A stretch of 64,000 nt of DNA from Mycolicibacterium sp. ND9-15 (GCF_035918395.1 NZ_CP142362.1:3819501-3883500); one strand, 5' to 3'; shown: positions 25,075 to 34,119, counted from the first letter of the stretch. Made by a program: numbers and translations. Notes: generated by a model not told the origin, from the letters alone.

Positions 25075-26043
25075 GTGGAAAACCGGTATCGACCCCGCCG
25101 AACGGTGCTTTCCGTTCCCGGGAGCAGCGCGAAGATGGTCGAGAAGGCGAAGACCCTGTCCGTCGACGAGGTGTTCCTGGATCTCGAAGACGCCGTCGCA
25201 CCGGAAGCCAAGGCCGAGGCCCGCACCCGGGTGGCGACCGCGCTCGCCGAGCCCGGGTGGGCCGGTCAGCTTCGCGGGGTGCGGGTCAACGACTGGACGA
25301 CGCCGTGGACCTACGCCGACATCATCGAGGTGGTGTCGACGGTGGCGTCGTCACCGGCCGCGGCGCTGGACATCGTGGTCCTGCCCAAGGTCGCCGACGC
25401 CACCCACATCTACGCCCTGCACTTGTTGCTGAGCCAACTCGAGACCACCCACGGGCTGCCGGTCGGCGGCATCGGGATCGAGGCGCAGATCGAGAACGCG
25501 CAGGGGCTGACCAACATTGACGCGATCGCGACAGCACCGCGGGTGCAGGCGCTGGTGCTCGGACCCGCCGACATGGCGGCCAGCCTCAACATGCGCACGC
25601 TGGAGGTCGGCGAACAGCCGGAGGGCTACGACGTCGGTGATGCGCACCATCACGTGCTGATGCGGATTCTCGTCGCGGCGCGAACGCACGGCGTGCTGGC
25701 GATCGACGGCCCGTATCTGAAGATTCGCGATGTCGACGGCTTCCGCCGGGTGGCGGGCCGGTCCGCGGCGCTGGGTTACGACGGCAAATGGGTGCTGCAT
25801 CCCGACCAGATCGCGGCGGGCAATGAGATTTTCAGTCCCCGGCAGAGGGACTACGACCACGCCGAGCTGATTCTCGAGGCATACGAGTGGCATACCTCCC
25901 GGGCGGGCGGTGCCAGGGGCGCGGTGATGCTGGGCGACGAGATGATCGACGAGGCGAGCCGAAAGATGGCCTTGGTGATCGCGGGGAAGGGTCGCGCCGC
26001 AGGCATGCAGCGCCAGGGCGAGCCGTTTCGCCCGCCGGCCTAG
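25075..26043 (+). CDS. HpcH/HpaI aldolase, citrate-lyase beta-like (malyl-CoA-lyase-type) enzyme
   Basis: 322 residues, TIM barrel. Motifs: RRTVLSVPGSSAKM at the N-terminus, DEVFLDLEDAVAPEAK with the Mg2+-binding acidic pair, IGIEAQIENAQGL with the catalytic Glu/Mg2+ ligand, and GKWVLHPDQI near the C-terminus. The family cleaves (S)-malyl-CoA, citramalyl-CoA or related beta-hydroxyacyl-CoAs; the substrate cannot be fixed here. GTG 25075 is used because ATG 25048 would overlap the divergent MgtE-N start codon itself. Confidence 0.82.
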   Translation: MENRYRPRRTVLSVPGSSAKMVEKAKTLSVDEVFLDLEDAVAPEAKAEARTRVATALAEPGWAGQLRGVRVNDWTTPWTYADIIEVVSTVASSPAAALDIVVLPKVADATHIYALHLLLSQLETTHGLPVGGIGIEAQIENAQGLTNIDAIATAPRVQALVLGPADMAASLNMRTLEVGEQPEGYDVGDAHHHVLMRILVAARTHGVLAIDGPYLKIRDVDGFRRVAGRSAALGYDGKWVLHPDQIAAGNEIFSPRQRDYDHAELILEAYEWHTSRAGGARGAVMLGDEMIDEASRKMALVIAGKGRAAGMQRQGEPFRPPA

Positions 26044-26050
26044 ATGCGGC

Positions 26051-26485
26051 CTATGCGAAGGTGAAACTGCCCGCGAACAGAACCACGAAGAACAGCCAGT
26101 ACAGCACCCACAGCACGATCGGAATTCCGCTGATGATGACGCCCGCGAGCGCAAGTCCGTAGCCGTCCTGGCCGCTGCGTCTCGTGTCGCGCATGGCGAT
26201 GATCCCGAGAATCAGGCCGATTATCGACGGCAAGCCGCAGAACACCAGTGACACCAGCGAGATGACAAGAGCCGCTACGGCTATCCCATTGGTCCCTTGC
26301 GGTTTCATTCCGCGGTACGGGTCGTACGGCACCGGCGCATACGCGTAGCCGGCGGCCGGTCCGTAAGAAGGTGGGTAGACGGCGGGCGGCAAACCCGGAT
26401 CGGCGGGGTAATCGACGGGCGGCGACTTCTGCCATGCACGCTCCTCGTCGCCGTCCTGGAACGGCTGCTTGTGGGGACCCGCCAT
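26051..26485 (-). CDS. DUF4190 membrane protein, shorter paralog
   Basis: 144 residues. A Pro/Tyr-rich cytosolic N-terminus of 60 residues (YPPSYGPAAGYAYAPVPYDP) is followed by two or three hydrophobic helices, GIAVAALVISLVSLVFCGLPSIIGLILGIIA being the DUF4190 core. It lies 2 bp downstream of the longer paralog on the same strand, a tandem pair of related genes. Function unknown. Confidence 0.8.
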   Translation of the reverse strand: MAGPHKQPFQDGDEERAWQKSPPVDYPADPGLPPAVYPPSYGPAAGYAYAPVPYDPYRGMKPQGTNGIAVAALVISLVSLVFCGLPSIIGLILGIIAMRDTRRSGQDGYGLALAGVIISGIPIVLWVLYWLFFVVLFAGSFTFA

Positions 26486-26487
26486 GT

Positions 26488-27195
26488 TCAGCTACTACTC
26501 ACCATCCCGACGAACCACAGTCCGCTCAACACCAAAGTGACCGCGCCGACGGCTATACCGGCGATGGCGAGACCGCGCCCACCCTCGTTTCTGTCGTTGA
26601 TCTGGTTGAGCGCAACGATTCCCAGGACTATGCCTGCCAGCGAACCGATTCCGCACAGTGAGACGATCGAGCACACCAACGACGCGATCGCCAGCGGATT
26701 CGTCTTCGGTGCCCCCACGCCGTAGCCGCCGGCATAGCCGGGCGCGCCATATCCGGCGGGTGACCCGTACGGCGACGATGCGCCGTAGGGCGATGCGCCA
26801 TAGGGCGGGGGCGGATAGCTCTGCCCGAAGTTGGAGGGGTCGGAGTAGGGCGGCGGATAGGTGCTTGGCGACGGAGGCGGGTAAGTCGGGGGTGGGTAGG
26901 CGCCTGACGGCGGTGGCGGGTAACTCGGCGGCGGGGAATAGCTCGGCGAATAGCCGGCCGATGGGTCGTAACCGGACGGAGCCTCATACGGTGCGCCATA
27001 GGCGGGAGATATGTACCCGGATTGGTCAGGCGGCTCGAAGGGGGCCGACGTCTGCCCGCCCTCGGCCTGCGTCCCCGTCTGGTGGGTGGACTGCTCGATC
27101 GGTGGCGCTTCAGAGCCCCCCGAAGTCGGCTCGGACGCACCGCTGGTGGCTCCGGATGATGCCGTTTGTCCTGCGTCCTCGCCGGGATTTGTCAT
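26488..27195 (-). CDS. DUF4190 membrane protein with proline-rich N-terminus (Rv1233c type)
   Basis: 235 residues. The N-terminal 150 residues are low-complexity, rich in Ser early and then in PPP/Tyr/Gly units (SYPPPPSGAYPPPTYPPP, SPYGSPAGYGAPGYAGGYG). The C-terminal 70 residues carry the two-helix DUF4190 domain (LAIASLVCSIVSLCGIGSLA; IAGIAVGAVTLVLSGLWFVG). Such tails often engage cell-division or wall proteins, but nothing here proves it. The start is ATG 27195, divergent from the gene at 27313. Confidence 0.82.
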   Translation of the reverse strand: MTNPGEDAGQTASSGATSGASEPTSGGSEAPPIEQSTHQTGTQAEGGQTSAPFEPPDQSGYISPAYGAPYEAPSGYDPSAGYSPSYSPPPSYPPPPSGAYPPPTYPPPSPSTYPPPYSDPSNFGQSYPPPPYGASPYGASSPYGSPAGYGAPGYAGGYGVGAPKTNPLAIASLVCSIVSLCGIGSLAGIVLGIVALNQINDRNEGGRGLAIAGIAVGAVTLVLSGLWFVGMVSSS

Positions 27196-27312
27196 GCTGT
27201 CAACCTAGCGCACGCGCCGGGCACGATCGCGGCTCTCGCGGCGTTGAATCAGTTGGAAGCGACACCCCGATCGGACGCGAAGAAGACGCGAAGAAGAGGA
27301 GATGGAGCAGCG

Positions 27313-27837
27313 ATGACCAGTCCGTTTCAGCCTGGACAGGGTCCCGGGGCAGCGCCGGGTACCGCGAGCACGAGGCGTGGGCCCGCCGGCCTGCCGACGC
27401 CGCCGAAGGGCTGGCCGATCGGTTCTTACCCGACTTACGCCGAGGCGCAACGCGCCGTGGACTATCTGTCGGACCAGGAATTCCCGGTACAGCAGGTAAC
27501 CATCGTCGGTGTCGACCTGATGCAGGTCGAACGCGTCACCGGCCGGTTGACGTGGCTCAAGGTGCTCGGTGGCGGTGTGCTGACCGGCGCCTGGCTGGGC
27601 TTGTTCATCGGCCTGATCCTCGGATTTTTCAGCCCCAGCCCGTGGGGGGCGCTTGCGACCGGCCTGATTGCCGGCGTGTTCTTCGGCCTCATCACGTCGG
27701 CGATCCCGTACGCGATGGCGCGTGGCACAAGAGATTTCAGCTCGACGCTGCAACTCGTCGCCGGTCGCTACGACGTACTGTGCGATCCGCAGAGCGCCGA
27801 ACATGGACGGGATCTGCTGGCGCGCTTGACCATCTGA
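27313..27837 (+). CDS. General-stress-protein-17M-like membrane protein (Rv1234 type)
   Basis: 174 residues. A Pro/Gly-rich N-terminus precedes a GSP17M/YflT-like domain (SYPTYAEAQRAVDYLSDQEF, then VQQVTIVGVDL) with an inserted pair of glycine-rich transmembrane helices (GVLTGAWLGLFIGLILGFF; GLIAGVFFGLITSAI). ATG 27313 has a purine-rich GAGGAGATGGAG upstream; longer same-frame readings run through the divergent promoter gap. Followed by one of the dispersed repeats. Function unknown. Confidence 0.82.
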   Translation: MTSPFQPGQGPGAAPGTASTRRGPAGLPTPPKGWPIGSYPTYAEAQRAVDYLSDQEFPVQQVTIVGVDLMQVERVTGRLTWLKVLGGGVLTGAWLGLFIGLILGFFSPSPWGALATGLIAGVFFGLITSAIPYAMARGTRDFSSTLQLVAGRYDVLCDPQSAEHGRDLLARLTI

Positions 27838-27854
27838 CGTCCGCCCGTCTTTTC

Positions 27855-27916
27855 CCGCGAGCGTGCGTGTTTGCCGACGACACACCGCCACCAGCGCGGA
27901 GTTTGCGCACGTTCGC
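27855..27916 (+). repeat. Dispersed inverted-end element, copy A
   Basis: Starts CCGCGAGCGTGCGTGTTTGC and ends GTTTGCGCACGTTCGC; the ends are imperfect inverted repeats (GCGARCGTGCG). Its interior contains ACGACACACCGC. It matches the elements at 37364-37430 (same strand) and 38349-38414 (opposite strand). It lies 18 bp after the stop of the Rv1234-type gene. Confidence 0.75.
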
Positions 27917-27989
27917 AATTGCGTAACAGTGCGCGACGCGCGCATCCGAGGTGTTGCAAACCACACCGTTGTGGCAATACGGTTTGCGC

Positions 27990-29387
27990 GTGTGCCCACG
28001 GCGGCTAGGTTGTGCGGCGATCGCTGCGCTGACGACAGCGTCGATGTTGACGGCTTGCGGTTCGGACAGCGGCGGCATCGTCGTCAACTACTACACACCG
28101 GCTAACGAGGCGCAGACATTCACGGCCGTCGCCAAGCGGTGCAACGAAGAGCTCGGCGGTCGGTTCACCATCCAGCAGATGAGCCTGCCGAAGGGCGCCG
28201 ACGACCAGCGGCTTCAGCTCGCGCGGCGGCTTACCGGCAATGACCGAGCCCTCGACGTGATGGCGCTCGACGTGGTCTGGACCGCCGAGTTCGCCGAAGC
28301 CGGTTGGGCCCTGCCGCTCTCCGACGATCCGGCGGGCCAAGCGGAGGCCGATGCGAGAGCCAACACCCTGCCCGGACCGTTGGAGACCGCCACCTGGCAG
28401 GGCAAGCTGTACGCCGCTCCAATCACCACCAACACCCAACTACTTTGGTATCGCGCCGATCTGATGCCGGAGGCACCGGCGACGTGGGACGACATGGTGG
28501 CCGAGGCGACCAGGTTGCACGCGGCGGGCGAACCGAGCTGGATTGCAGTACAAGGGAAACAGTACGAGGGTCTGGTCGTCTGGTTCAACACCCTGCTGGA
28601 AAGCGCGGGCGGTCAGGTGCTTTCGGACGACGGTGAACGCGTCACTCTCACTGACACACCCGAACACCGGGCCGCCACCGTCAAGGCGCTGCAGATCATC
28701 AAGGACGTCGCCACCGCACCGGGGGCCGACCCGTCGGTGACGCAGACCGACGAGACCACCGCGCGGCTGGCACTCGAACAAGGCAAGGCCGCGCTCGAGG
28801 TGAACTGGCCGTACGTGCTGCCGTCGCTGCTCGAAAACGCGGTCAAGGGCGGTGTGTCGTTCCTGCCGCTCAACGAGGATCCTGCCCTCGCCGACAGCAT
28901 CAACGACGTCGGAACCTTCTCGCCGAGCGACGAGCAGTTCGAGTCGGCGTTCGAGGCGAGCAAGAAGGTATTCGGGTTCGCCCACTATCCGGGTATCCGA
29001 CCGGGCGAGTGGGCCAGGGTCACCATCGGCGGGTTGAACCTCGCCGTCGCGAGGACGACCCAGCACAAAGCCGAGGCGTTCGAGGCCATCCGATGCCTGC
29101 GCAACGTCGAGAACCAGCGGTACACCTCGGTCGAGGGTGGCCTGCCCGCGGTTCGCGTCTCGCTGTACGACGATCCGGCGTTCCAGGCGAAGTACCCTCA
29201 GTACGAGATCATCCGCGAGCAACTCACGAATGCCGCCGTCCGTCCGGCCACTCCCGTTTACCAGGCGGTGTCCACCCGCATCTCCGCCACGCTGGCGCCG
29301 ATCACCGACATCGACCCGGAACGCACCGCCGACGAACTTGCCGAGCAGGTGCAGAAGGCCATCGAGGGTAAGGGGCTGATCCCGTGA
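27990..29387 (+). CDS. lpqY: Trehalose-binding lipoprotein LpqY
   Basis: 465 residues (Rv1235). A short signal peptide leads into the lipobox LTAC, so the mature protein is lipid-anchored at the outer face of the membrane. The solute-binding fold carries VVNYYTPANEA, LDVMALDVVWTAEFAEAGW and PITTNTQLLWYR, near-identical to M. tuberculosis LpqY. It delivers trehalose released during mycolic-acid transfer to SugABC. GTG 27990 gives a 23-residue signal to the Cys; GTG 27951 is a longer alternative. The stop overlaps the sugA start (GTGA). Confidence 0.94.
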   Translation: MCPRRLGCAAIAALTTASMLTACGSDSGGIVVNYYTPANEAQTFTAVAKRCNEELGGRFTIQQMSLPKGADDQRLQLARRLTGNDRALDVMALDVVWTAEFAEAGWALPLSDDPAGQAEADARANTLPGPLETATWQGKLYAAPITTNTQLLWYRADLMPEAPATWDDMVAEATRLHAAGEPSWIAVQGKQYEGLVVWFNTLLESAGGQVLSDDGERVTLTDTPEHRAATVKALQIIKDVATAPGADPSVTQTDETTARLALEQGKAALEVNWPYVLPSLLENAVKGGVSFLPLNEDPALADSINDVGTFSPSDEQFESAFEASKKVFGFAHYPGIRPGEWARVTIGGLNLAVARTTQHKAEAFEAIRCLRNVENQRYTSVEGGLPAVRVSLYDDPAFQAKYPQYEIIREQLTNAAVRPATPVYQAVSTRISATLAPITDIDPERTADELAEQVQKAIEGKGLIP

Positions 29388-30316
29388 CCGCGCCACCGGC
29401 GGCTGCGACCACTTCGGCCGCTCCCGCGGCGACAGGCAGCGACAACACCCGCTCGGAGCGGAAGCTGGCGTTTCTTCTGATCGCACCCGCGGTCCTGCTG
29501 ATGCTCGCGGTCACCGGCTATCCGATCGTTTATGCGGTCTGGCTGAGCTTGCAGCGCAACAACATGGCGGCGCCGGAGGACACCGAGTTCATCGGGCTGA
29601 CCAACTATGTCACCATCCTCACCGACCGGTACTGGTGGACAGCGTTTTTCGTCACGCTGGCCATCACCGTCATCTCGGTGGCCTTCGAATTCGTGCTCGG
29701 CATGGCGCTGGCGCTGGTCATGCACCGCACCATCTTCGGCAAGGGCGTCGTGCGAACGGCGATCCTGATCCCGTACGGAATCGTCACCGTCGCCGCGTCG
29801 TACAGCTGGTACTACGCCTGGACACCGGGCACCGGCTATCTGGCGAACCTGTTGCCAGAGGGCAGCGCCCCGTTGACCGAACAGATCCCGTCGCTGGCGA
29901 TCGTCGTGCTCGCCGAGGTGTGGAAGACCACGCCGTTCATGGCGCTGCTGCTGCTGGCGGGGTTGGCGCTGGTGCCGCAGGATCTGCTCAACGCCGCACA
30001 GGTCGACGGCGCCGGCGCGTGGAAGCGGCTCGTCAAGGTCATCCTGCCGCTGATCAAGCCGGCAATCCTGGTGGCACTGCTGTTCCGTACGCTCGACGCG
30101 TTCCGGATCTTCGACAACATCTACATACTCACCGGCGGTGCGAACAACACCGGTTCGGTGTCAATCCTGGGTTACGACAACTTGTTCAAAGCGTTCAACG
30201 TGGGTCTGGGCTCGGCGATCAGCGTGCTGATCTTCCTGTGCGTGGCGATCATCGCCTTGATCTACATCAAGGTGTTCGGTGCGGCGGCGCCCGGGGCCGC
30301 GGAGGAGCATCGCTGA
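29384..30316 (+). CDS. sugA: Trehalose ABC importer permease SugA
   Basis: 310 residues, MalF-type permease with six transmembrane helices after a 25-residue Ala/Thr-rich N-terminus. The cytoplasmic EAA loop reads NAAQVDGAGAWKRLVKVILPLIKP near residue 205 in two conserved stretches. It pairs with SugB and SugC in trehalose recycling (Rv1236). GTG 29384 overlaps the lpqY stop. Confidence 0.94.
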   Translation: MTAPPAAATTSAAPAATGSDNTRSERKLAFLLIAPAVLLMLAVTGYPIVYAVWLSLQRNNMAAPEDTEFIGLTNYVTILTDRYWWTAFFVTLAITVISVAFEFVLGMALALVMHRTIFGKGVVRTAILIPYGIVTVAASYSWYYAWTPGTGYLANLLPEGSAPLTEQIPSLAIVVLAEVWKTTPFMALLLLAGLALVPQDLLNAAQVDGAGAWKRLVKVILPLIKPAILVALLFRTLDAFRIFDNIYILTGGANNTGSVSILGYDNLFKAFNVGLGSAISVLIFLCVAIIALIYIKVFGAAAPGAAEEHR

Positions 30317-31161
30317 TGGCTGAGCGGGTGGGTGCGGCACGTGCGACCGGTTGGACGGTCGTCAACGTCCTGGTCGTCATCTATGCGCTTTTTCCGGTGC
30401 TGTGGATCCTGTCCCTGTCGCTGAAGCCGACGTCAAGTGTCAAGGACGGCAAGCTGATTCCCGCGGAAATCACCTTCGCCAACTACAAGGCGATATTCGT
30501 GGGCGGCAGCAACGGGGTCTTCACCTCGGCGTTGATCAACTCGATAGGTATCGGCCTCATCACCACCGTCATCGCGGTGGTGCTCGGAGGCATGGCCGCA
30601 TACGCGGTCGCGCGTCTGGACTTCCCGGGCAAGCGGCTTTTGATCGGCGTCGCATTGCTGATCGCGATGTTTCCGCACATTTCGCTCGTCACACCGATTT
30701 TCAACATCGAGCGGACGATCGGGCTTTTCGATACGTGGCCCGGGCTGATCATCCCGTACATCACGTTCGCGCTCCCGCTGGCCATTTACACGCTCTCGGC
30801 GTTCTTCCGGGAGATCCCATGGGACCTGGAGAAGGCGGCCAAGATGGACGGCGCCACCCCCGCGCAGGCTTTTCGCAAGGTGATCGCCCCGTTGGCTGCG
30901 CCGGGAATCGTCACCGCCGCGATCCTGGTGTTCATCTTCGCGTGGAACGACCTGCTGCTGGCGCTGTCGCTGACCGCGACCGAACGCGCGATCACCGCTC
31001 CGGTGGCCATCGCAAACTTCACCGGGAGTTCGCAGTTCGAGGAGCCGACCGGATCGATCGCGGCGGGTGCGATGGTCATCACCATCCCGATCGTCGTCTT
31101 TGTTCTCATCTTCCAGCGGCGGATCGTCGCCGGACTGACATCGGGCGCGGTGAAGGGGTAG
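30316..31161 (+). CDS. sugB: Trehalose ABC importer permease SugB
   Basis: 281 residues, MalG-type permease (Rv1237) with six helices. The EAA loop reads DLEKAAKMDGATPAQAFRKV near residue 175. TGATG overlap with sugA fixes ATG 30316; same-frame sequence further upstream lies inside sugA and is a shadow. The stop is 3 bp before sugC. Confidence 0.94.
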   Translation: MAERVGAARATGWTVVNVLVVIYALFPVLWILSLSLKPTSSVKDGKLIPAEITFANYKAIFVGGSNGVFTSALINSIGIGLITTVIAVVLGGMAAYAVARLDFPGKRLLIGVALLIAMFPHISLVTPIFNIERTIGLFDTWPGLIIPYITFALPLAIYTLSAFFREIPWDLEKAAKMDGATPAQAFRKVIAPLAAPGIVTAAILVFIFAWNDLLLALSLTATERAITAPVAIANFTGSSQFEEPTGSIAAGAMVITIPIVVFVLIFQRRIVAGLTSGAVKG

Positions 31162-31164
31162 TTC

Positions 31165-32364
31165 ATGGCCGAAATCGTGTTGGACCGGGTGACCAAGAGT
31201 TACCCCAACGGCGCGGGCGGAGTCAGGGAGGCCGTCCACGAGCTGTCGATGACGATCGCCGACGGCGAGTTCATCATCCTCGTCGGCCCGTCCGGGTGCG
31301 GAAAGTCGACGACGCTCAACATGATCGCGGGCCTGGAGGACATCACGTCGGGCGAACTGCGCATCGGTGGCGAGCGGGTCAACGAGAAGGCGCCCAAGGA
31401 TCGCGACATCGCGATGGTGTTCCAGTCCTACGCGCTGTATCCGCATATGACCGTTCGACAGAACATCGCGTTTCCGCTCACACTCGCCAAGATCAAGAAG
31501 GACGAAATCGCGCGCAAGGTCGACGAGGCCGCGAAAACCCTTGACCTGAGCGAACTTCTGGACCGCAAACCGGCCCAGCTCTCCGGCGGTCAACGCCAGC
31601 GCGTCGCGATGGGGCGGGCGATCGTGCGGGACCCCAGGGCCTTCTTGATGGACGAACCGCTGTCGAACCTCGACGCCAAGTTGCGCGTGCAGATGCGCTC
31701 GGAGATCGCGCGACTGCAAGACCGGTTGGGGACAACCACCGTCTACGTCACCCACGACCAGACCGAGGCGATGACGCTGGGCGACCGCGTCGTGGTGCTG
31801 CTCGCCGGGGTGGCCCAGCAGATCGGCACGCCCGAAGATCTCTACAACCGCCCCGCAAATTTGTTCGTCGCCGGCTTCATCGGCTCGCCCGCGATGAATT
31901 TCTTCCCCGCGACCATCACCGACATCGGTGTGCGGCTGCCGTTCGGCGAGGTCACGCTCACCCAGGAGACGCACGACCTGCTGGCGCGGCGCAACGCGCC
32001 GACCAACGTGATAGCCGGCATCCGGCCCGAACATTTCGAGGATGCCGCCGTGCTCGACGGATACGCGCGGATTCGTGCGCTGACCTTCGACGTAAAGGTC
32101 GACATGGTGGAGTCACTGGGCGCGGACAAGTACCTGCACTTCAAGACCGAAGGTGCCGGGGCCCGTTCGGCGCAGCTCGCCGAGTTGGCGGCCGAGTCCG
32201 GTATAGGTGAAAACGAATTCGTGGCACGGATTTCGGCCGAGTCGACGGCCAGGCGGGGCGACACGATCCAGCTGGCGTTCGACACCTCGAAGCTGGTCGT
32301 CTTCGACCCCGAGTCGGGCAGGAACCTGACCCTGCCCGACGACGTGCCCACTCCGGCCGAGTGA
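31165..32364 (+). CDS. sugC: Trehalose ABC importer ATPase SugC
   Basis: 399 residues, MalK-type ATPase (Rv1238). Walker A GPSGCGKST is at 41-49, the Q-loop MVFQSYALYPHM follows, the signature is LSGGQRQRVAMGRA, and Walker B is AFLMDEPLSNLDAK. The C-terminal regulatory OB-fold domain runs from about residue 240. It energises trehalose import. Its stop overlaps the next gene's GTG (GTGA), extending the operon by one gene. Confidence 0.95.
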   Translation: MAEIVLDRVTKSYPNGAGGVREAVHELSMTIADGEFIILVGPSGCGKSTTLNMIAGLEDITSGELRIGGERVNEKAPKDRDIAMVFQSYALYPHMTVRQNIAFPLTLAKIKKDEIARKVDEAAKTLDLSELLDRKPAQLSGGQRQRVAMGRAIVRDPRAFLMDEPLSNLDAKLRVQMRSEIARLQDRLGTTTVYVTHDQTEAMTLGDRVVVLLAGVAQQIGTPEDLYNRPANLFVAGFIGSPAMNFFPATITDIGVRLPFGEVTLTQETHDLLARRNAPTNVIAGIRPEHFEDAAVLDGYARIRALTFDVKVDMVESLGADKYLHFKTEGAGARSAQLAELAAESGIGENEFVARISAESTARRGDTIQLAFDTSKLVVFDPESGRNLTLPDDVPTPAE

Positions 32365-32957
32365 TCGACGTCCTGGCGCAGGTCCGCGCGCACTTGGAGG
32401 AGCATTTCGCCGGAATCGGCATCACCGCCGAACCGGACGCCGCCAGCGTCACGTTTCTCGGTACCGAGACGATCGACGTGCTTCGGTTCGGCCCCGACAT
32501 CAACAACGACGGCGTTTACCACTATGTGTCGCTTGGCTGTTCGCGACACCCGATGCTCGACCCCGCCGAGATGGTGACCGATGTGATGCACGGTCGTGCG
32601 GAGGTGACAGTCGCGCTGCGCGGCCCGGCGCCGCGCGGACTGTCCCGATCTATCGCGATAGTCGCGGCTGCGCCGGCAGTCGAAGGGTTGATCCTCGAAC
32701 CTGACGCGCTGATCGACCTGGAGACACCTCTGTGGGAAGGTGCGCCGTTCGGCGCTTTCCTGTTGAGCCGCAGCCTTATCGACGACGTCACACTCCCGCC
32801 GCCGCTGCAGCCGGTGGCTATCCTCTCGGCGACGCCGATCACCGCCACCGAAGCGGCGTGGGTCCGGCTCAAGGGTGCCGATGCGATGCGCGAGGCCTGG
32901 CTGCAGGACGGCGTCGACGTGCTCGACCCTTCCCGCCGGGCCGCGAAACCGAGCTAG
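32361..32957 (+). CDS. Suppressor-of-fused (SUFU)-domain-like protein coupled to sugC
   Basis: 198 residues, no signal or membrane segment. Features of the bacterial SUFU fold: DVLRFGPDINNDGVYHYVSLGCS, an FxxELxxR-like stretch (RAEVTVALRG), and the C-terminal ITATEAAWVRLKG then DVLDPSRR typical of the family end. Bacterial SUFU proteins are poorly understood; some act as immunity-like partners. GTG 32361 overlaps the sugC stop, so it is translated with the importer. A role in trehalose uptake is inferred only from position. The downstream 79 bp hold a strong hairpin. Confidence 0.68.
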   Translation: MIDVLAQVRAHLEEHFAGIGITAEPDAASVTFLGTETIDVLRFGPDINNDGVYHYVSLGCSRHPMLDPAEMVTDVMHGRAEVTVALRGPAPRGLSRSIAIVAAAPAVEGLILEPDALIDLETPLWEGAPFGAFLLSRSLIDDVTLPPPLQPVAILSATPITATEAAWVRLKGADAMREAWLQDGVDVLDPSRRAAKPS

Positions 32958-32972
32958 AGCCCGCGCAAGCGG

Positions 32973-33035
32973 CCGCGAAACGGTATTCCAGCAGAAGAAC
33001 TTCGAGTGAGGGCCTGCTGGAATACCGTTTCGCGG
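32973..33035. terminator. Bidirectional hairpin with perfect 22-bp arms
   Basis: Arms at 32973-32994 (starting CCGCGAAACGG) and 33014-33035 are exact reverse complements over 22 bp, with a 19-nt loop. It sits between the convergent SUFU-like gene and corA, 15 bp after one stop and 1 bp before the other, so it can serve both as terminator. There is no T-tract. The length and perfection are unusual for a terminator and could equally mark a mobile or dispersed repeat. Confidence 0.85.
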
Positions 33036-33036
33036 A

Positions 33037-34119
33037 TCAGAGCCAATTGTTGTGGCGGAACGTGCGATACAGCAGCGTGCACACCAACGCCATCAGCAGC
33101 AGCACCGCGGGGTAACCCCACGACCAGTCCAACTCCGGCATGTGGTCGAAGTTCATGCCGTAGACGCCCGCGATCGCCGTCGGCACCGCCGCGATGGCCA
33201 CCCACGCCGAGATCTTGCGCATGTCGGTGTTCTGTTGCATCGCCACCTTGCCGAGCGCAGCCTGCACCAGCGACGTCAACATCTCGTCGAAGCTGGCGAT
33301 GCGATCCGACGCCTTGGCGTTGTGGTCGAACACGTCGCCCATGTAGCGGCGCACTTCGACCGAGACGAGGTCATCGTGATCAGACACCATCCGCTGCAGC
33401 GCCGTGGTGAGCGGGCTGACCGCTCGGCGTAACTCGACCACCTCACGCTTGAGTAGATAGATGTACTCGACGTTGGTCTGACTGTTCGGCGAGAAGATCT
33501 CTTCCTGCATCGCATCGACGTCGGCTTCGACGAGTTCAGTGACCTCGAGGTAGCCGTCGACGACGTGGTCGGCGATCGCGTGCATGACGCCATAGGGGCC
33601 GAGTTCGGCCAGCCCCGGTGAGGCGTCCAGTCGCTTCCGCACGCTCGCCAATCCGCTGTGGTCGCCATGGCGCACGGTCACCACGAAATCTGCCCCGGCG
33701 AAGATCATGATTTCGCCGGTCTCCACGATGTCGCGCGCATTGGCCACCGACTCGTGTTCGACGTAGTTGACGGTCTTGAGCACCAGGAACAAGGTGTCGT
33801 CGTAGCGGTCCAGCTTGGGCCGCTGATGGGCGTGTACGGCGTCCTCGACGGCCAGTTCGTGCAGGCCGAACACGTCGGCCACCGATTGCATCTGTGCGTC
33901 GTCGGGTTCGTGCAGCCCGATCCAGACGAACGCCTTCTTACCGTTGCGCTCCAGTTGGCGCACCTCGCTCAGCGCCGCGGCGGTGGAGTACGTGCCCGGC
34001 ATCCGAGTTCCCTCGCAGTAGATGCCGCAGTCGACGGTGACGTTGGTCACCGGTGCGTGGCCGCCGGCCCGGGCATGCGGCGTTGCGGGAGCGTGGCCGG
34101 TCGGGCGAAATGACGGCAT
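33037..34119 (-). CDS. corA: CorA-family Mg2+/Co2+ channel
   Basis: 360 residues (Rv1239c). A long cytosolic N-domain with extended helices precedes two C-terminal transmembrane helices (ISAWVAIAAVPTAIAG; GYPAVLLLMALVCTLLYRTF). The ion-selecting YGMNF motif lies at the end of the first helix, about residue 320. ATG 34119 (MPSFRPTGHAP) is preferred; longer readings run into the mdh promoter. It imports Mg2+ as a pentamer by family knowledge. Confidence 0.92.
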   Translation of the reverse strand: MPSFRPTGHAPATPHARAGGHAPVTNVTVDCGIYCEGTRMPGTYSTAAALSEVRQLERNGKKAFVWIGLHEPDDAQMQSVADVFGLHELAVEDAVHAHQRPKLDRYDDTLFLVLKTVNYVEHESVANARDIVETGEIMIFAGADFVVTVRHGDHSGLASVRKRLDASPGLAELGPYGVMHAIADHVVDGYLEVTELVEADVDAMQEEIFSPNSQTNVEYIYLLKREVVELRRAVSPLTTALQRMVSDHDDLVSVEVRRYMGDVFDHNAKASDRIASFDEMLTSLVQAALGKVAMQQNTDMRKISAWVAIAAVPTAIAGVYGMNFDHMPELDWSWGYPAVLLLMALVCTLLYRTFRHNNWL

